Assembly: GCF_025499425.1 (NCBI RefSeq)
Contig: NZ_JAIMCB010000016.1
Span: forward strand, 1-64,000
Direction of reading: 5' to 3'
DNA: 64,000 nucleotides
From: Acidiferrimicrobium sp. IK
GTDB taxonomy: Bacteria > Actinomycetota > Acidimicrobiia > Acidimicrobiales > Palsa-688
The notes below the pieces were generated by a model. It was given only the letters and a program-made list of their open reading frames with translations, ran no database searches and was not told the origin of the DNA. Below, in pieces: positions 42,742 to 50,153 of this stretch. The first letter of the stretch is position 1. The number at the start of each line of letters is the position of its first letter. Position numbers and translations under genes: made by a program.

Positions 42742-43524
42742 TCAGTCGTCGTGCAGCACTCGCCCGTCGGCGAGGCCGACCATCGCCACCTGGCCTATCC
42801 GCCCCTGGGCGTCGTATACGTCGGCCGTGCCGACCGAGATGCCAGTGGCAGCGGAGCGGGAGGTGGCATCCAGCCCGATCCACTCCCCTACTGGCAGCCG
42901 GGCCAGCACCAGGGTCAGGTCCGCGTTGATGTGTCCGATCCCACGGGTGCCGGTGTTGATCTGCCCGTTGGCATGATCAGCAGCGAGCGCCACGCGCACC
43001 AGCGGACTGGCTGCGACATCAGGCAGGAACGGGTGGGTCTCGCGCAACCACACCCGGCGGGGTCCAGCGGACGCGGAACCCGTGACCGTGCGCTGGTCCC
43101 AGGGCATCAAGAAACCCCGGTGGAGGGACTCACGCTCGATCGCCTGCGGAGCGGGCACGTCCCACCGGGGCGGGTCCCACACCTGGTTGATCGGATCGCT
43201 ACTGCGGCGCGCCAGGAGCACGGTCCCCCTGCAAGTGAGGGTCCCGGCCGCGTGGACTGACACGTCCACGACCCGAAGGCGCCGTCCGTCGCGTACCACG
43301 GCACTGCTGACATCGAGTGGCGCCATGGGGGTGGGACGGAACATGTCTACGGTCAAGCGGGCCGGCTGCAGGTCGGGTCCTCCATGGCGTTCGGCTCCCC
43401 ATGCCACCATTGCCGCCAGGTACCGACCCATGATCGTGTCAGCGGCCCATCCGCTCGCGGTGAGGTCGGTCGGGATGAGGTGGTCGCCGTCGAAGGTGAA
43501 CGCAGCCGGTCGGGGATCCTCCAT
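42742..43524 (-). CDS. Acyl-CoA thioesterase-like double hot-dog protein
   Basis: A 260-residue protein. The opening AFTFDGDHLIPTDLTASGW is the typical start of actinobacterial thioesterase-family (TesB/acyl-CoA thioesterase-like) proteins, with ADHANGQINTG and LVLARLPVGEWIGLDATS in the second hot-dog domain containing the Asp/Ser-Thr-Gln-type positions. It would release CoA from an acyl-CoA. The ATG at 43524 lies 8 nt after a TAGTGT box; a GTG at 43536 would overlap that box. It diverges from an SDR gene over a very short 43-bp region that also holds a TTGAC-N6-GTCGA motif. Confidence 0.78.
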   Translation of the reverse strand: MEDPRPAAFTFDGDHLIPTDLTASGWAADTIMGRYLAAMVAWGAERHGGPDLQPARLTVDMFRPTPMAPLDVSSAVVRDGRRLRVVDVSVHAAGTLTCRGTVLLARRSSDPINQVWDPPRWDVPAPQAIERESLHRGFLMPWDQRTVTGSASAGPRRVWLRETHPFLPDVAASPLVRVALAADHANGQINTGTRGIGHINADLTLVLARLPVGEWIGLDATSRSAATGISVGTADVYDAQGRIGQVAMVGLADGRVLHDD

Positions 43525-43529
43525 GTTGG

Positions 43530-43561
43530 TTGACACTACCGTCGAGTTGGTGCGCTAGGTT
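43530..43561. promoter_or_regulatory. Divergent leaderless promoters with TTGAC-N6-GTCGA motif
   Basis: TAGTGT (43538-43533, minus strand) precedes the thioesterase ATG by 8 nt and TAGGTT (43556-43561) precedes the SDR GTG by 6 nt. TTGACACTACCGTCGA (43530-43545) differs at one position from the TTGAC-N6-GTCAA core at 3542 and 17136 and overlaps the minus-strand -10 box. Confidence 0.5.
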
Positions 43562-43567
43562 CGAGCC

Positions 43568-44377
43568 GTGGACCTCGAGCTGCGGGACAAGCGGGTGTTC
43601 GTCAGCGGAAGCAGCTCGGGGATCGGGGCCGGGATCGCCCGCTACCTAGCCGCCGAGGGGACGCAGGTGGTCGTCCACGGGCGCAACACCGAGCGGCTGG
43701 AGCTAGTTCGCTCCGAGCTTGCCGAGACAGGTGCGGACGTCGTGGCAGCACCCGGGGACCTGGCGACCGACGAGGGCGCCGAGCACGCTGCGAGCATCGC
43801 CCTCGAGGCGTTCGGCGGCATCGACATCCTGGTAAACAACGCTGGAGGCTCCTCGCCCGACCATCGCAAGTCGTGGTTCGACCTGCCCCTCGGTGAGTGG
43901 AGCGCCACCTACGAGATGAACGTAGTGGCGGCCGGACGCCTCATCCACCGTTTCGTGCCCGGAATGCGGGAGCGACAATGGGGGCGGGTCATCCAGATCT
44001 CGAGCGCCGCGGGCATCATCCCCACGTCCGGGCAGCCCGACTATGGCCCGGCCAAGGCGGCCATGATCAACCTCTCGATGGGGCTGTCCAAGGCATTGGC
44101 GGCAACGGGAATCACCGTCAACACCGTGACCCCGGGCATGATCATGACCGAGGGCCTCATGAACTTCCTGCGGGCGTTTGCAGCCAAGCGGGGCTGGGGT
44201 GAGGACACCGACCGGGCCGCGGAGTACGTCCTGAAGGGCTGCGGGCAGACGGTCGACCGGATCGGGCAGGTCGAGGACATCGCCTACGCGGTGGCGTTCC
44301 TGGCCAGCCCCAAAGGTAGCTTTCTCAATGGCGTCAATCTCCATGTGGACGGCGGGGGGACGCAGTCGATCTACTGA
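43568..44377 (+). CDS. SDR-family oxidoreductase
   Basis: A 269-residue SDR. It has SGSSSGIGAGIARYLA (cofactor loop with SGSSSGIG), ILVNNAGGSSPDH, ISSAAGIIP, the active site YGPAK (YxxxK), and a C-terminal SPKGSFLNGVNLHVDGGG. SDRs of this type with long C-terminal substrate loops (FLRAFAAKRGWGEDTD) are often annotated as 3-oxoacyl-ACP reductase-like. The start is leaderless. The double CoA-transferase follows after 13 nt, so the two form an operon. Confidence 0.9.
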   Translation: MDLELRDKRVFVSGSSSGIGAGIARYLAAEGTQVVVHGRNTERLELVRSELAETGADVVAAPGDLATDEGAEHAASIALEAFGGIDILVNNAGGSSPDHRKSWFDLPLGEWSATYEMNVVAAGRLIHRFVPGMRERQWGRVIQISSAAGIIPTSGQPDYGPAKAAMINLSMGLSKALAATGITVNTVTPGMIMTEGLMNFLRAFAAKRGWGEDTDRAAEYVLKGCGQTVDRIGQVEDIAYAVAFLASPKGSFLNGVNLHVDGGGTQSIY

Positions 44378-44390
44378 CCGGGAGGGCCAA

Positions 44391-46694
44391 ATGACCGATG
44401 GGACCAACCAGGCCGGCGAGGGCATCCTCGACGGTGTTCGCGTCCTCGACCTGTCGACGGGCATCGCTGGCCCGGTCGCAACGATGCTGCTGGCCGAGGT
44501 CGGCGCCGACGTGGTCAAGGTCGAGCCGTCCCTACGGGATCCCGGACGGGACCACCCGGGGTACCGGACATGGAACCGCAGCAAGCGCAGCGTGGCGCTG
44601 GACATCTCGGCCGAGGAAGGCAGGCGGCAGCTCGAGCAGCTGCTCGGCGCCGCCGACGTGTTGGTTCACGAGATGGGCCCGGCGGCCGCAGCGGCTGCCG
44701 GCCTCGACGACGACGCCCTCGCCGCCCGTCACCCCCGACTCATCGTGTCGTCGGTCCTGTCATGGCCAGCCAACCATCCCGACGCGGACCGCCCAGTCGA
44801 CGAGACGCTGGCCATGGCTCGCCTCGGAGTTTTCGACGAGCAGCTTCCTTGGATGCGGAGCGGGCCGACGTTCCTGCGCTTCCCGATCGGGAGCTGGGGT
44901 GCGGTTTACACCGCCGCCACGGGTATCATCGCCCGCCTGATCCACCGGCGGCGCACCGGCATCGCCGGTCCGGCCCACACCAGCCTGGTGCAAGGAGCCA
45001 TGGTCCCCATCGGCATGCACTGGTCGAGGGCGGAGAGGCCGTCGGCGGCGCTGGCCGCCGGCTTCCCCAAGGAGGGGCGGGGGTCGCAAGCGACCATCTA
45101 CGAGTGCCGCGACGGCGGCTGGATCCACGTGATGGGCAACCCGCTGCAGGTACCCCGCATCGCCGATTTCGTAGCCGGCTACGAGGGGGAGGGCCCGGTC
45201 CCTTTCGCCCTTCGCCACCCCGGGATCGACTGGGTCAACCCGGCCACCGCACTGGTCGCCAACTTCCGCACAGCACCCCGAAGCGTTTGGCTCGAGGAGC
45301 TGTGGACCAACGACGTACCGGTCCAGCCATGCGAGCCTTTCGGTGCCGTCTTCGATGACGAGCAGGCTCGAACCAATGGCTACGTCATCGACATCGACGA
45401 CCCGGAGGAGGGCTCAATCACCGTCGGCGGCATGCCACTGACGGTCACGCCGCCCCAGACAATCAAGGGCCCCGCTCCGGCGCAGGGGGCCCACACCGCC
45501 GAGGTGCTGGCCGAGTGGACGGCTGCTGACGCCGCCGAGCCTGAAGCCCCCTCGACAGGTGAGCGCTCCGCCCTTCGCTACCCGCTCGAGGGCGTAAAGG
45601 TGCTGGACCTGGGCAACTACCTGGCCGGGCCATACGCCGCCCAGATGCTCGCCGACCTCGGAGCCGACGTGGTCAAGCTGGAGTCCACCACCGGTGACCC
45701 CATGCGGGCCGCTGCATGGCCTTTCGCAGGCTGCCAACGTGGCAAGCGGGGACTCGCCCTCGACCTCAAGTCCCCAGAGGCCCGTCCAGCGCTCGAAGCG
45801 GCCCTCGCCTGGGCCGACGTCGTTCACCACAACCTGCGTATGCCGGCGGCCCGCCGCCTCGGCCTGGACTACGACTCGGTCAGGCTCGTCAACCCCGACG
45901 TGGTGTTCTGCCATGCCAGCTCTTACGGTCCGCTCGGTGCGCGCGCGGACTGGCCCGGCTACGACCAACTCTTCCAGGCCCAGTGCGGATGGGAGGTAGA
46001 AGGCGCGGGCGAGGGCAACCCCCCGATGTGGCTGCGGTTCGGGTTCATGGATCACCAGTGCGCGATGTCCTCGGCCGTCGCCACCCTCTTGGCTCTCTAC
46101 TACCGCGACCGAACAGGCAAGGGCCAGGCGGTCGCCGGCTCGCTCCTCGGCGCGGGCGCACTGACCGCGAGTGAGACGTTCCGCCGCCGCGACGGGACGC
46201 TGGCTCCTCACGCTCGCCTCGATGCCCTGCAGATCGGCGTGTCCGAGGGCCGGCGCATCGTGGAGGTCATGGACGGGTGGCTAGCCGTCGCGGCCGATCG
46301 CCCCGACCAGATCAACGCCTTGCGCGACGTCAACCTCCGAGGCCAGGGGCTCGACGATGCCCTGGGCGAACTGGCCGCGGCAGGCGTGCCGGCGGAGGAG
46401 GTCCGCCTCGAGCAGCGCTACCCATTTTTCGACGATCCCGCCAACCAGGCGGCCGGCCTGGTCGCCGCCTACGACCATGCCGAGTGGGGGAAGCTCGAGC
46501 AGCCAGGGGGCCTGTGGTGGTTCGCCAACCTGAACGTGCGGCTGGAACTGGCGCCGCCGGCCCTGGGTGAGCACACCGTCGAGGTCCTCGGGGACATGGG
46601 ACTGGACCGGGGCACCATCGACGCGCTCATCGCCGGGAGGATCGCCGTCCAGCACGGCCATTCGCCGCAGGACACCCCGCCCACCGGCACCTAG
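44391..46694 (+). CDS. Tandem CaiB/BaiF (family III) CoA-transferase
   Basis: A 767-residue protein made of two CoA-transferase family III copies. Copy 1 (residues about 11-380) opens LDGVRVLDLSTGIAGPVATM; copy 2 (about 398-767) opens LEGVKVLDLGNYLAGPYAAQM. Family III enzymes transfer CoA between acids using a catalytic Asp. In copy 2 this Asp is retained (GFMDHQCAMSS, Asp554). In copy 1 the aligned segment reads FPIGSWGAVYTAATG with no Asp, so copy 1 is probably structural or regulatory. Single-copy relatives are about 400 residues and dimerise, so the fusion replaces a dimer. ATG 44391 has GGGAGGG upstream. Confidence 0.88.
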   Translation: MTDGTNQAGEGILDGVRVLDLSTGIAGPVATMLLAEVGADVVKVEPSLRDPGRDHPGYRTWNRSKRSVALDISAEEGRRQLEQLLGAADVLVHEMGPAAAAAAGLDDDALAARHPRLIVSSVLSWPANHPDADRPVDETLAMARLGVFDEQLPWMRSGPTFLRFPIGSWGAVYTAATGIIARLIHRRRTGIAGPAHTSLVQGAMVPIGMHWSRAERPSAALAAGFPKEGRGSQATIYECRDGGWIHVMGNPLQVPRIADFVAGYEGEGPVPFALRHPGIDWVNPATALVANFRTAPRSVWLEELWTNDVPVQPCEPFGAVFDDEQARTNGYVIDIDDPEEGSITVGGMPLTVTPPQTIKGPAPAQGAHTAEVLAEWTAADAAEPEAPSTGERSALRYPLEGVKVLDLGNYLAGPYAAQMLADLGADVVKLESTTGDPMRAAAWPFAGCQRGKRGLALDLKSPEARPALEAALAWADVVHHNLRMPAARRLGLDYDSVRLVNPDVVFCHASSYGPLGARADWPGYDQLFQAQCGWEVEGAGEGNPPMWLRFGFMDHQCAMSSAVATLLALYYRDRTGKGQAVAGSLLGAGALTASETFRRRDGTLAPHARLDALQIGVSEGRRIVEVMDGWLAVAADRPDQINALRDVNLRGQGLDDALGELAAAGVPAEEVRLEQRYPFFDDPANQAAGLVAAYDHAEWGKLEQPGGLWWFANLNVRLELAPPALGEHTVEVLGDMGLDRGTIDALIAGRIAVQHGHSPQDTPPTGT

Positions 46695-46718
46695 CGACGC
46701 GGGCGGGCGGTCCGCACT

Positions 46719-46970
46719 CTAGTAGCGACCCTCTTCTTCGACGTAGGTGCCGCTGCCGTCGCGCACCACCCGGCGGCTGCGCCGGTAGTTGCTGCCGCCG
46801 AAGCCGCCCCACGATCCCCAGAAGATCAGGGACAGGACCAGACCCAAAGCCCCGACGATCATGAGGATGAGGCCGATGGTATTGAGGTTGAAGCCCTTCG
46901 TCTGCACCTTCACTGCGAAATCCAGGATCGCGCCAACGGCGATCAAGACGATGCTGGTTCCGACTCCCAT
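46719..46970 (-). CDS. DUF6458-like small membrane protein
   Basis: An 83-residue protein with two transmembrane helices (TSIVLIAVGAILDFAV and TIGLILMIVGALGLVLSLIF) and a short cytoplasmic tail rich in Arg, then Glu. This matches DUF6458, widespread in actinobacteria without known function. GAGGAGGCAGC precedes the ATG. It is the last of four tiny minus-strand ORFs packed end to end. Confidence 0.8.
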   Translation of the reverse strand: MGVGTSIVLIAVGAILDFAVKVQTKGFNLNTIGLILMIVGALGLVLSLIFWGSWGGFGGSNYRRSRRVVRDGSGTYVEEEGRY

Positions 46971-47095
46971 GCTGCCTCCTCGGTAGTTTCCGGTGCGATT
47001 ACAGCTGAGCGATCTGGGCCATTCGCGCCGGTACGAATGGCTCCGGCAAAGATCGCGACGATGAGCACCAGGGCGCTCACCACGAAGATCGTCAC
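46943..47095 (-). CDS. Possible 50-residue membrane peptide
   Basis: A GTG at 47095, with GGAGGT 7 nt upstream, opens a 50-codon frame that begins MTIFVVSALVLIVAIFAGAI, a single hydrophobic helix, and ends in a short acidic tail. It overlaps the stop of the preceding small ORF by 4 nt (GTGA) and runs 28 nt into the DUF6458 gene. I do not recognise a family. The ribosome site, overlap and transmembrane segment make it plausible, but it could also be a chance frame. Confidence 0.4.
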   Translation of the reverse strand: MTIFVVSALVLIVAIFAGAIRTGANGPDRSAVIAPETTEEAAWESEPASS

Positions 47096-47247
47096 TGGCT
47101 GACCTCCGCTGTGGATACGAGCTCCGGCCGCCGCCGGAACGAGGGCCGGCGCCTCGGGGGCACCGGCTTCTCGTCGGCGACGGCCACGCGGCTGAGGCGT
47201 TCGAGGGCCGAAAGTGCCTCGGCTAGTGGGCTCAACTCGCTGGGCAC
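47092..47247 (-). CDS. Possible 51-residue basic protein
   Basis: A GTG at 47247 opens a 51-codon frame: an amphipathic N-terminal half (SELSPLAEALSALERLSRVA) and an Arg/Pro-rich tail. Third codon positions are mostly G or C, as in real genes here. It starts 14 nt after the stop of the DUF6131-like ORF and its own stop overlaps the next start by 4 nt. The ribosome site is weak (AAGG). No family recognised. Confidence 0.4.
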   Translation of the reverse strand: MPSELSPLAEALSALERLSRVAVADEKPVPPRRRPSFRRRPELVSTAEVSQ

Positions 47248-47260
47248 GACACGACCAGCC

Positions 47261-47416
47261 TTAGTAGTAGTGCCTGCGGCCGCCCACGGCGCGGCCTGTC
47301 GATCCGAGCAGCAGCAGGACCAGACCCACCACCAGGGCGATCAGCCCCAGGGTCCACAAGATGGGGACTCCAAGAATGAAGCCGAGCAACAAAAGGACCA
47401 CTCCGACTGCGATCAT
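47261..47416 (-). CDS. DUF6131-like small membrane protein
   Basis: A 51-residue protein with two hydrophobic segments (VGVVLLLLGFILGVPIL and LGLIALVVGLVLLLLG) and the C-terminal GRAVGGRRHYY, which I recognise as the conserved ending of DUF6131-type proteins of actinobacteria. GGAGGAGA lies 7 nt before the ATG. It is the first of the four small ORFs. Function unknown. Confidence 0.75.
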   Translation of the reverse strand: MIAVGVVLLLLGFILGVPILWTLGLIALVVGLVLLLLGSTGRAVGGRRHYY

Positions 47417-47577
47417 CTACTTATCTCCTCCCGACTGCCGCCCCTAGGTAGAGCAGCATGTGCTGTGCCACATATGTTCCCGGGATTCACTCGATCGAAC
47501 CCCAGAAATTCGAGAAATAGCAGCGGGAGGATCGGGTCTTACGCTGGAAAAGACTGTCTAACTGACGCGCCGAATAC

Positions 47578-47598
47578 CACCCCAAAGCACGTGGGGTG
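47578..47598. terminator. Hairpin downstream of the repeat-protein gene
   Basis: CACCCCA and TGGGGTG form a 7-bp stem with a 7-nt loop, 64 nt beyond the end of the sigma/repeat-protein operon and 160 nt before the small-ORF group. There is no T-run, so termination is only a possibility. Confidence 0.3.
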
Positions 47599-47661
47599 AT
47601 TCCGTTTCGCCGGACTGTATGGACGGCGGCTGGCTGGCCTCGACGGCGGACGCTGGTCCGG

Positions 47662-48663
47662 CTAGGGCCGCTCGCTAAGCTCTGGCGGGGCAGGCTGCGA
47701 GCCCGAGCGGGCGTGGGATCGGCTCTCCGGGGCGCTCGGTGCGCCGCCCGGCGCCGCGCCGCTCGGCGTTGCCGCGTCGCTGCTCGCCGGTTCGCCCCGA
47801 TGCGCTGGGGTGGCAGGAACTGCGGGCGTCGCCGGGGCGGCCCGGATAGCCGGATCAGCTCCCCCAGCCGAGCCCGCTGGCTTGGCTGGGTCTGCGGGGT
47901 TCGCCCGCTCCGCCGGTTTGGCAGAATCTGCCGGTTTGGCGGGATCTGCCGGTTTGGTGGCGGCTGCAGGGAGCGCCGGCTCTGCGGGGCTGGCCGGGTC
48001 GGTCGCGTCGGCGGGGTCCGCGGGGTGTGCCGGGGTGGCCCGGTCCGGGTTGTCCCGACCGGAACGGTCGGCCGGCGTCGCCGGGATGGCCGGCGTCGCC
48101 CGAGTGGCCGGCGTCGCCCGAGTGGCCGGCGTCGCCCGAGTGGCCGGCGTCGCCCGAGTGGCCGGCGTCGCCCGAGTGGCCGGCGTCGCCCGAGTGGCCG
48201 GCGTCGCCGGAGTGGCGGGTGGGGTAGGGCGCGCCGTGTGGGCGGGGGGCGAGGGGTGACTCCCGACGGGGGAGGGCAGGAATGACGGCAGCGTGCCGGT
48301 CGCCGCCGCCGCCGCAGAGCCGGCTCCGACGACGGCCACCGCGGCGACCGCCGCCAGCTTTACCGGCAGGGCCTTGGCCAGGATGGCGCGCCGCCTGCTC
48401 GCGGCCCTCCCTCGCTTGGCGCCGGGCGCAGCGACGCCCACAGCCGCAGCAGCAGCTGCTGCTGCGGCGGGGACGACGAAGGCCTCGGATCGGATCTCGT
48501 CGGCGGCGGGCGGAGCCAGGGACCGCTGCACCATCGCCGCCACCTGGGCGTAGCCCGGGGGGGCGTCCTCCGGAGGGACCGCGCCAGCGAGCAGGCGGTC
48601 CGCGGTGGTGAGATCGACGGCAGGACGAGGCATTTCACCGTATAGATCGCGCTCGATGCTCAA
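47662..48663 (-). CDS. Sigma-linked membrane protein with Pro/Ala/Thr repeat tail (putative anti-sigma-type)
   Basis: A 333-residue single-pass membrane protein. Residues 1-100 are cytoplasmic (TTADRLLAGAVPPEDAPPGY resembles the start of actinobacterial proteins encoded after ECF sigma genes). A transmembrane helix with the common ending GSAAAAATGTLPSF follows. The remainder is low complexity: a TR-rich block of (ATPATR) units coded by the 18-bp array, then PADPAKPA-type repeats. The TTG start overlaps the sigma stop by 4 nt (TTGA). Position and topology suggest a membrane regulator of that sigma factor, but no ASD/zinc motif is present, so this remains inference. The tail may span the cell wall. 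Confidence 0.65.
   Translation of the reverse strand: MSIERDLYGEMPRPAVDLTTADRLLAGAVPPEDAPPGYAQVAAMVQRSLAPPAADEIRSEAFVVPAAAAAAAAAVGVAAPGAKRGRAASRRRAILAKALPVKLAAVAAVAVVGAGSAAAAATGTLPSFLPSPVGSHPSPPAHTARPTPPATPATPATRATPATRATPATRATPATRATPATRATPATRATPAIPATPADRSGRDNPDRATPAHPADPADATDPASPAEPALPAAATKPADPAKPADSAKPAERANPADPAKPAGSAGGADPAIRAAPATPAVPATPAHRGEPASSDAATPSGAAPGGAPSAPESRSHARSGSQPAPPELSERP
48070..48213. repeat. Tandem array of an 18-bp unit, eight copies
   Basis: Eight adjacent copies of GGCCGGCGTCGCCCGAGT; the inner six (48088-48195) are identical and the outer two differ by one or two bases. It lies inside the membrane repeat-protein gene and codes for six residues per unit. Identity between copies implies recent slippage or unequal crossing-over, so length variation between strains is likely. 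Confidence 0.9.
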
Positions 48664-49217
48664 AGCGTTAACGCCCCGTCGGGAAATTTCTCGGCCAGCC
48701 GGCGCAGAGCCTTGTGCTGCAGGACCCGCACTGTGCCTGGACGCTTGTGAAGGATCGCCGCGACCTGCTCGACGTCGAGCCCTCCGAGGACCCGGAGCAA
48801 GACGACATCGGCCTGGTCCGGGGAGAGGACCTCGCAGAGGAGCCGGACCGTGCCGTGGGCGGCGTCGGCATCCACGACCGACTGCTCGACGTCGGCCCGC
48901 CCGGGCAGAGCGTCCAGCCCGTCCGCGCCGGCGCCTCGAGCTGGCCGGCGTCCGCAGTCTCGCCAGTGCTGCACCAGGCGGCGCCGGGCGATCGTGAACA
49001 GCCAGGCACGAAACGACGTTTCGTCGCCGGCGAAGCCTCGTAGCTGGCGGGCGGCCAGCAGCCACGTCTCGGAGGCGAGGTCCTCGGCCTCGGCTGGCGC
49101 CTGGGCCGCGAAGTACCGGAGGAGCCGGTGGTTGAGTTCTCGGTACAGCACGGCGAACGCCCACTCGGCCCCCGATTGCGCGGCGGCCAGCACCGACTCG
49201 AACGGATCACCGATCAC
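48660..49217 (-). CDS. ECF-type RNA polymerase sigma factor
   Basis: A 185-residue sigma70-family ECF factor. Region 2 spans AFAVLYRELNHRLLRYFAAQ to FRAWLFTIARRRLVQHWRD, and region 4 includes LSPDQADVVLLRVLGGLDVE and VAAILHKRPGTVRVLQHKAL. GTG start with GGGGAGCG upstream. It is translationally coupled to the membrane protein with repeat tail, the usual position of an anti-sigma factor. The ECF subgroup cannot be set by eye and no target promoter was identified. Confidence 0.9.
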   Translation of the reverse strand: MIGDPFESVLAAAQSGAEWAFAVLYRELNHRLLRYFAAQAPAEAEDLASETWLLAARQLRGFAGDETSFRAWLFTIARRRLVQHWRDCGRRPARGAGADGLDALPGRADVEQSVVDADAAHGTVRLLCEVLSPDQADVVLLRVLGGLDVEQVAAILHKRPGTVRVLQHKALRRLAEKFPDGALTL

Positions 49218-49423
49218 CCCGCGCTCCCCGTCGGTTCCGCCATCTCGGATAGCTCAGCACATCCCCGCTCCCCCCGACCGAGCCGAGCCGCGCAATACAG
49301 GCACGGATTTCCGCTCGCGGAGTTACCATACGACCGGAAAGGGGCCATTGGCCACGAGGGTTGGCTGCCCGCTTGCGCAGCGCAGCCCTCAACGCTCCCG
49401 GCCGATCGACGAGGTGAAGAGAC

Positions 49424-50098
49424 ATGGGCGTCCCGACAACACAGGGTCCCGTCGTTCGGGCAGAACGACCGGCCGCCTTGCAGAGTCAGGCCGCGGTCAC
49501 CAAGGAGCGGCTGGTCGTCGCGTTCGCGGTGGCGTTCGCGGAGCGGGGATACCTCGCCGTCAACTTGAACGAGGTGTTGGGCGAATTGGGGCTGACCAAA
49601 GGCGCCTTTTACTTCCATTTTCGGTCGAAAGACGACGTCGCCCGGGAAATCGTGCAACGCCAGTACGACCTGTGGGAGTCGACCCAGCAGGCGGCCCTGG
49701 CGTCGCAGGCCGCCACCCTTGACACCCTGGTCGACACCGTGCGCAGCGTGTGCCGGGTGTACCAGACCGATCCCATCGCCAGGGGCGGTGGGCGCCTGTC
49801 CTCGGAGCGCTCGATCATCCAGGCCGAGCTGCCGCGGCCGTTCGTCGGCTGGATCGACGCCTTCAGTGAGCTGCTCGCCAACGGCCAGGCCCGGGGTGAC
49901 GTGGCCGCCGGGATCGACCCGCGCCAACACGCCAACCTGCTGGTGGCGTTCCTCTACGGCGCGCTGATGGTGTCGGGCGAGCTGTCCCGCCGCCAGGACC
50001 TGATGGCCCGCATCGACGCGCTCTGGGAAGTCCTCCTCCCGGCGTTGACACCCCCGGCTTCGGTCCCGCGTCCCGCGGCGCCGACCGCGAGCTCCTAG
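49424..50098 (+). CDS. TetR-family regulator, ScbR/ArpA-like
   Basis: A 224-residue TetR protein whose DNA-binding domain (AVAFAERGYLAVNLNEVLGE, then LGLTKGAFYFHFRSKDDVAR) resembles gamma-butyrolactone receptor proteins: the TKGAxYFHFxSKxxxA run and the following long helix REIVQRQ are typical. No butyrolactone synthase gene is seen nearby, so ligand and target are open. ATG start preceded by GAGGTGAAGAG. It stands between a divergent sigma operon and the SpoIIE phosphatase gene. Confidence 0.85.
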   Translation: MGVPTTQGPVVRAERPAALQSQAAVTKERLVVAFAVAFAERGYLAVNLNEVLGELGLTKGAFYFHFRSKDDVAREIVQRQYDLWESTQQAALASQAATLDTLVDTVRSVCRVYQTDPIARGGGRLSSERSIIQAELPRPFVGWIDAFSELLANGQARGDVAAGIDPRQHANLLVAFLYGALMVSGELSRRQDLMARIDALWEVLLPALTPPASVPRPAAPTASS

Positions 50099-50140
50099 TC
50101 GCCGGGCCGGCGAGCGCACGCTGAGGTCCCGGCGGCTCGT

Positions 50141-50146
50141 TAGGGT
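50141..50146 (+). promoter_or_regulatory. -10 box of a leaderless gene
   Basis: TAGGGT, 7 nt before the GTG of the PAS-GAF-SpoIIE gene. Confidence 0.4.
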
Positions 50147-50153
50147 TTCGTCG

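Noticed and set aside
47111-47599. A 162-codon plus-strand frame over the small-ORF region
   Set aside because: No family resemblance, and two well-recognised small membrane proteins are read from the other strand around it.
48070-48213. CRISPR array
   Set aside because: The units are directly adjacent with no spacers, and lie within a coding sequence.
47596-48285. Plus-strand repeat-rich frames (Arg/Ser/Gly or Val/Ala/Gly repeats) through the 18-bp array
   Set aside because: An 18-bp unit without stops stays open in several frames. Only the minus-strand frame has coupling to the sigma gene, a transmembrane helix and a family-like ATGTLP ending.
49719-49734. Another TTGAC-N6-GTCGA match
   Set aside because: It lies inside the ScbR-like TetR coding sequence, where it encodes ordinary helix residues, so chance is the simpler explanation.
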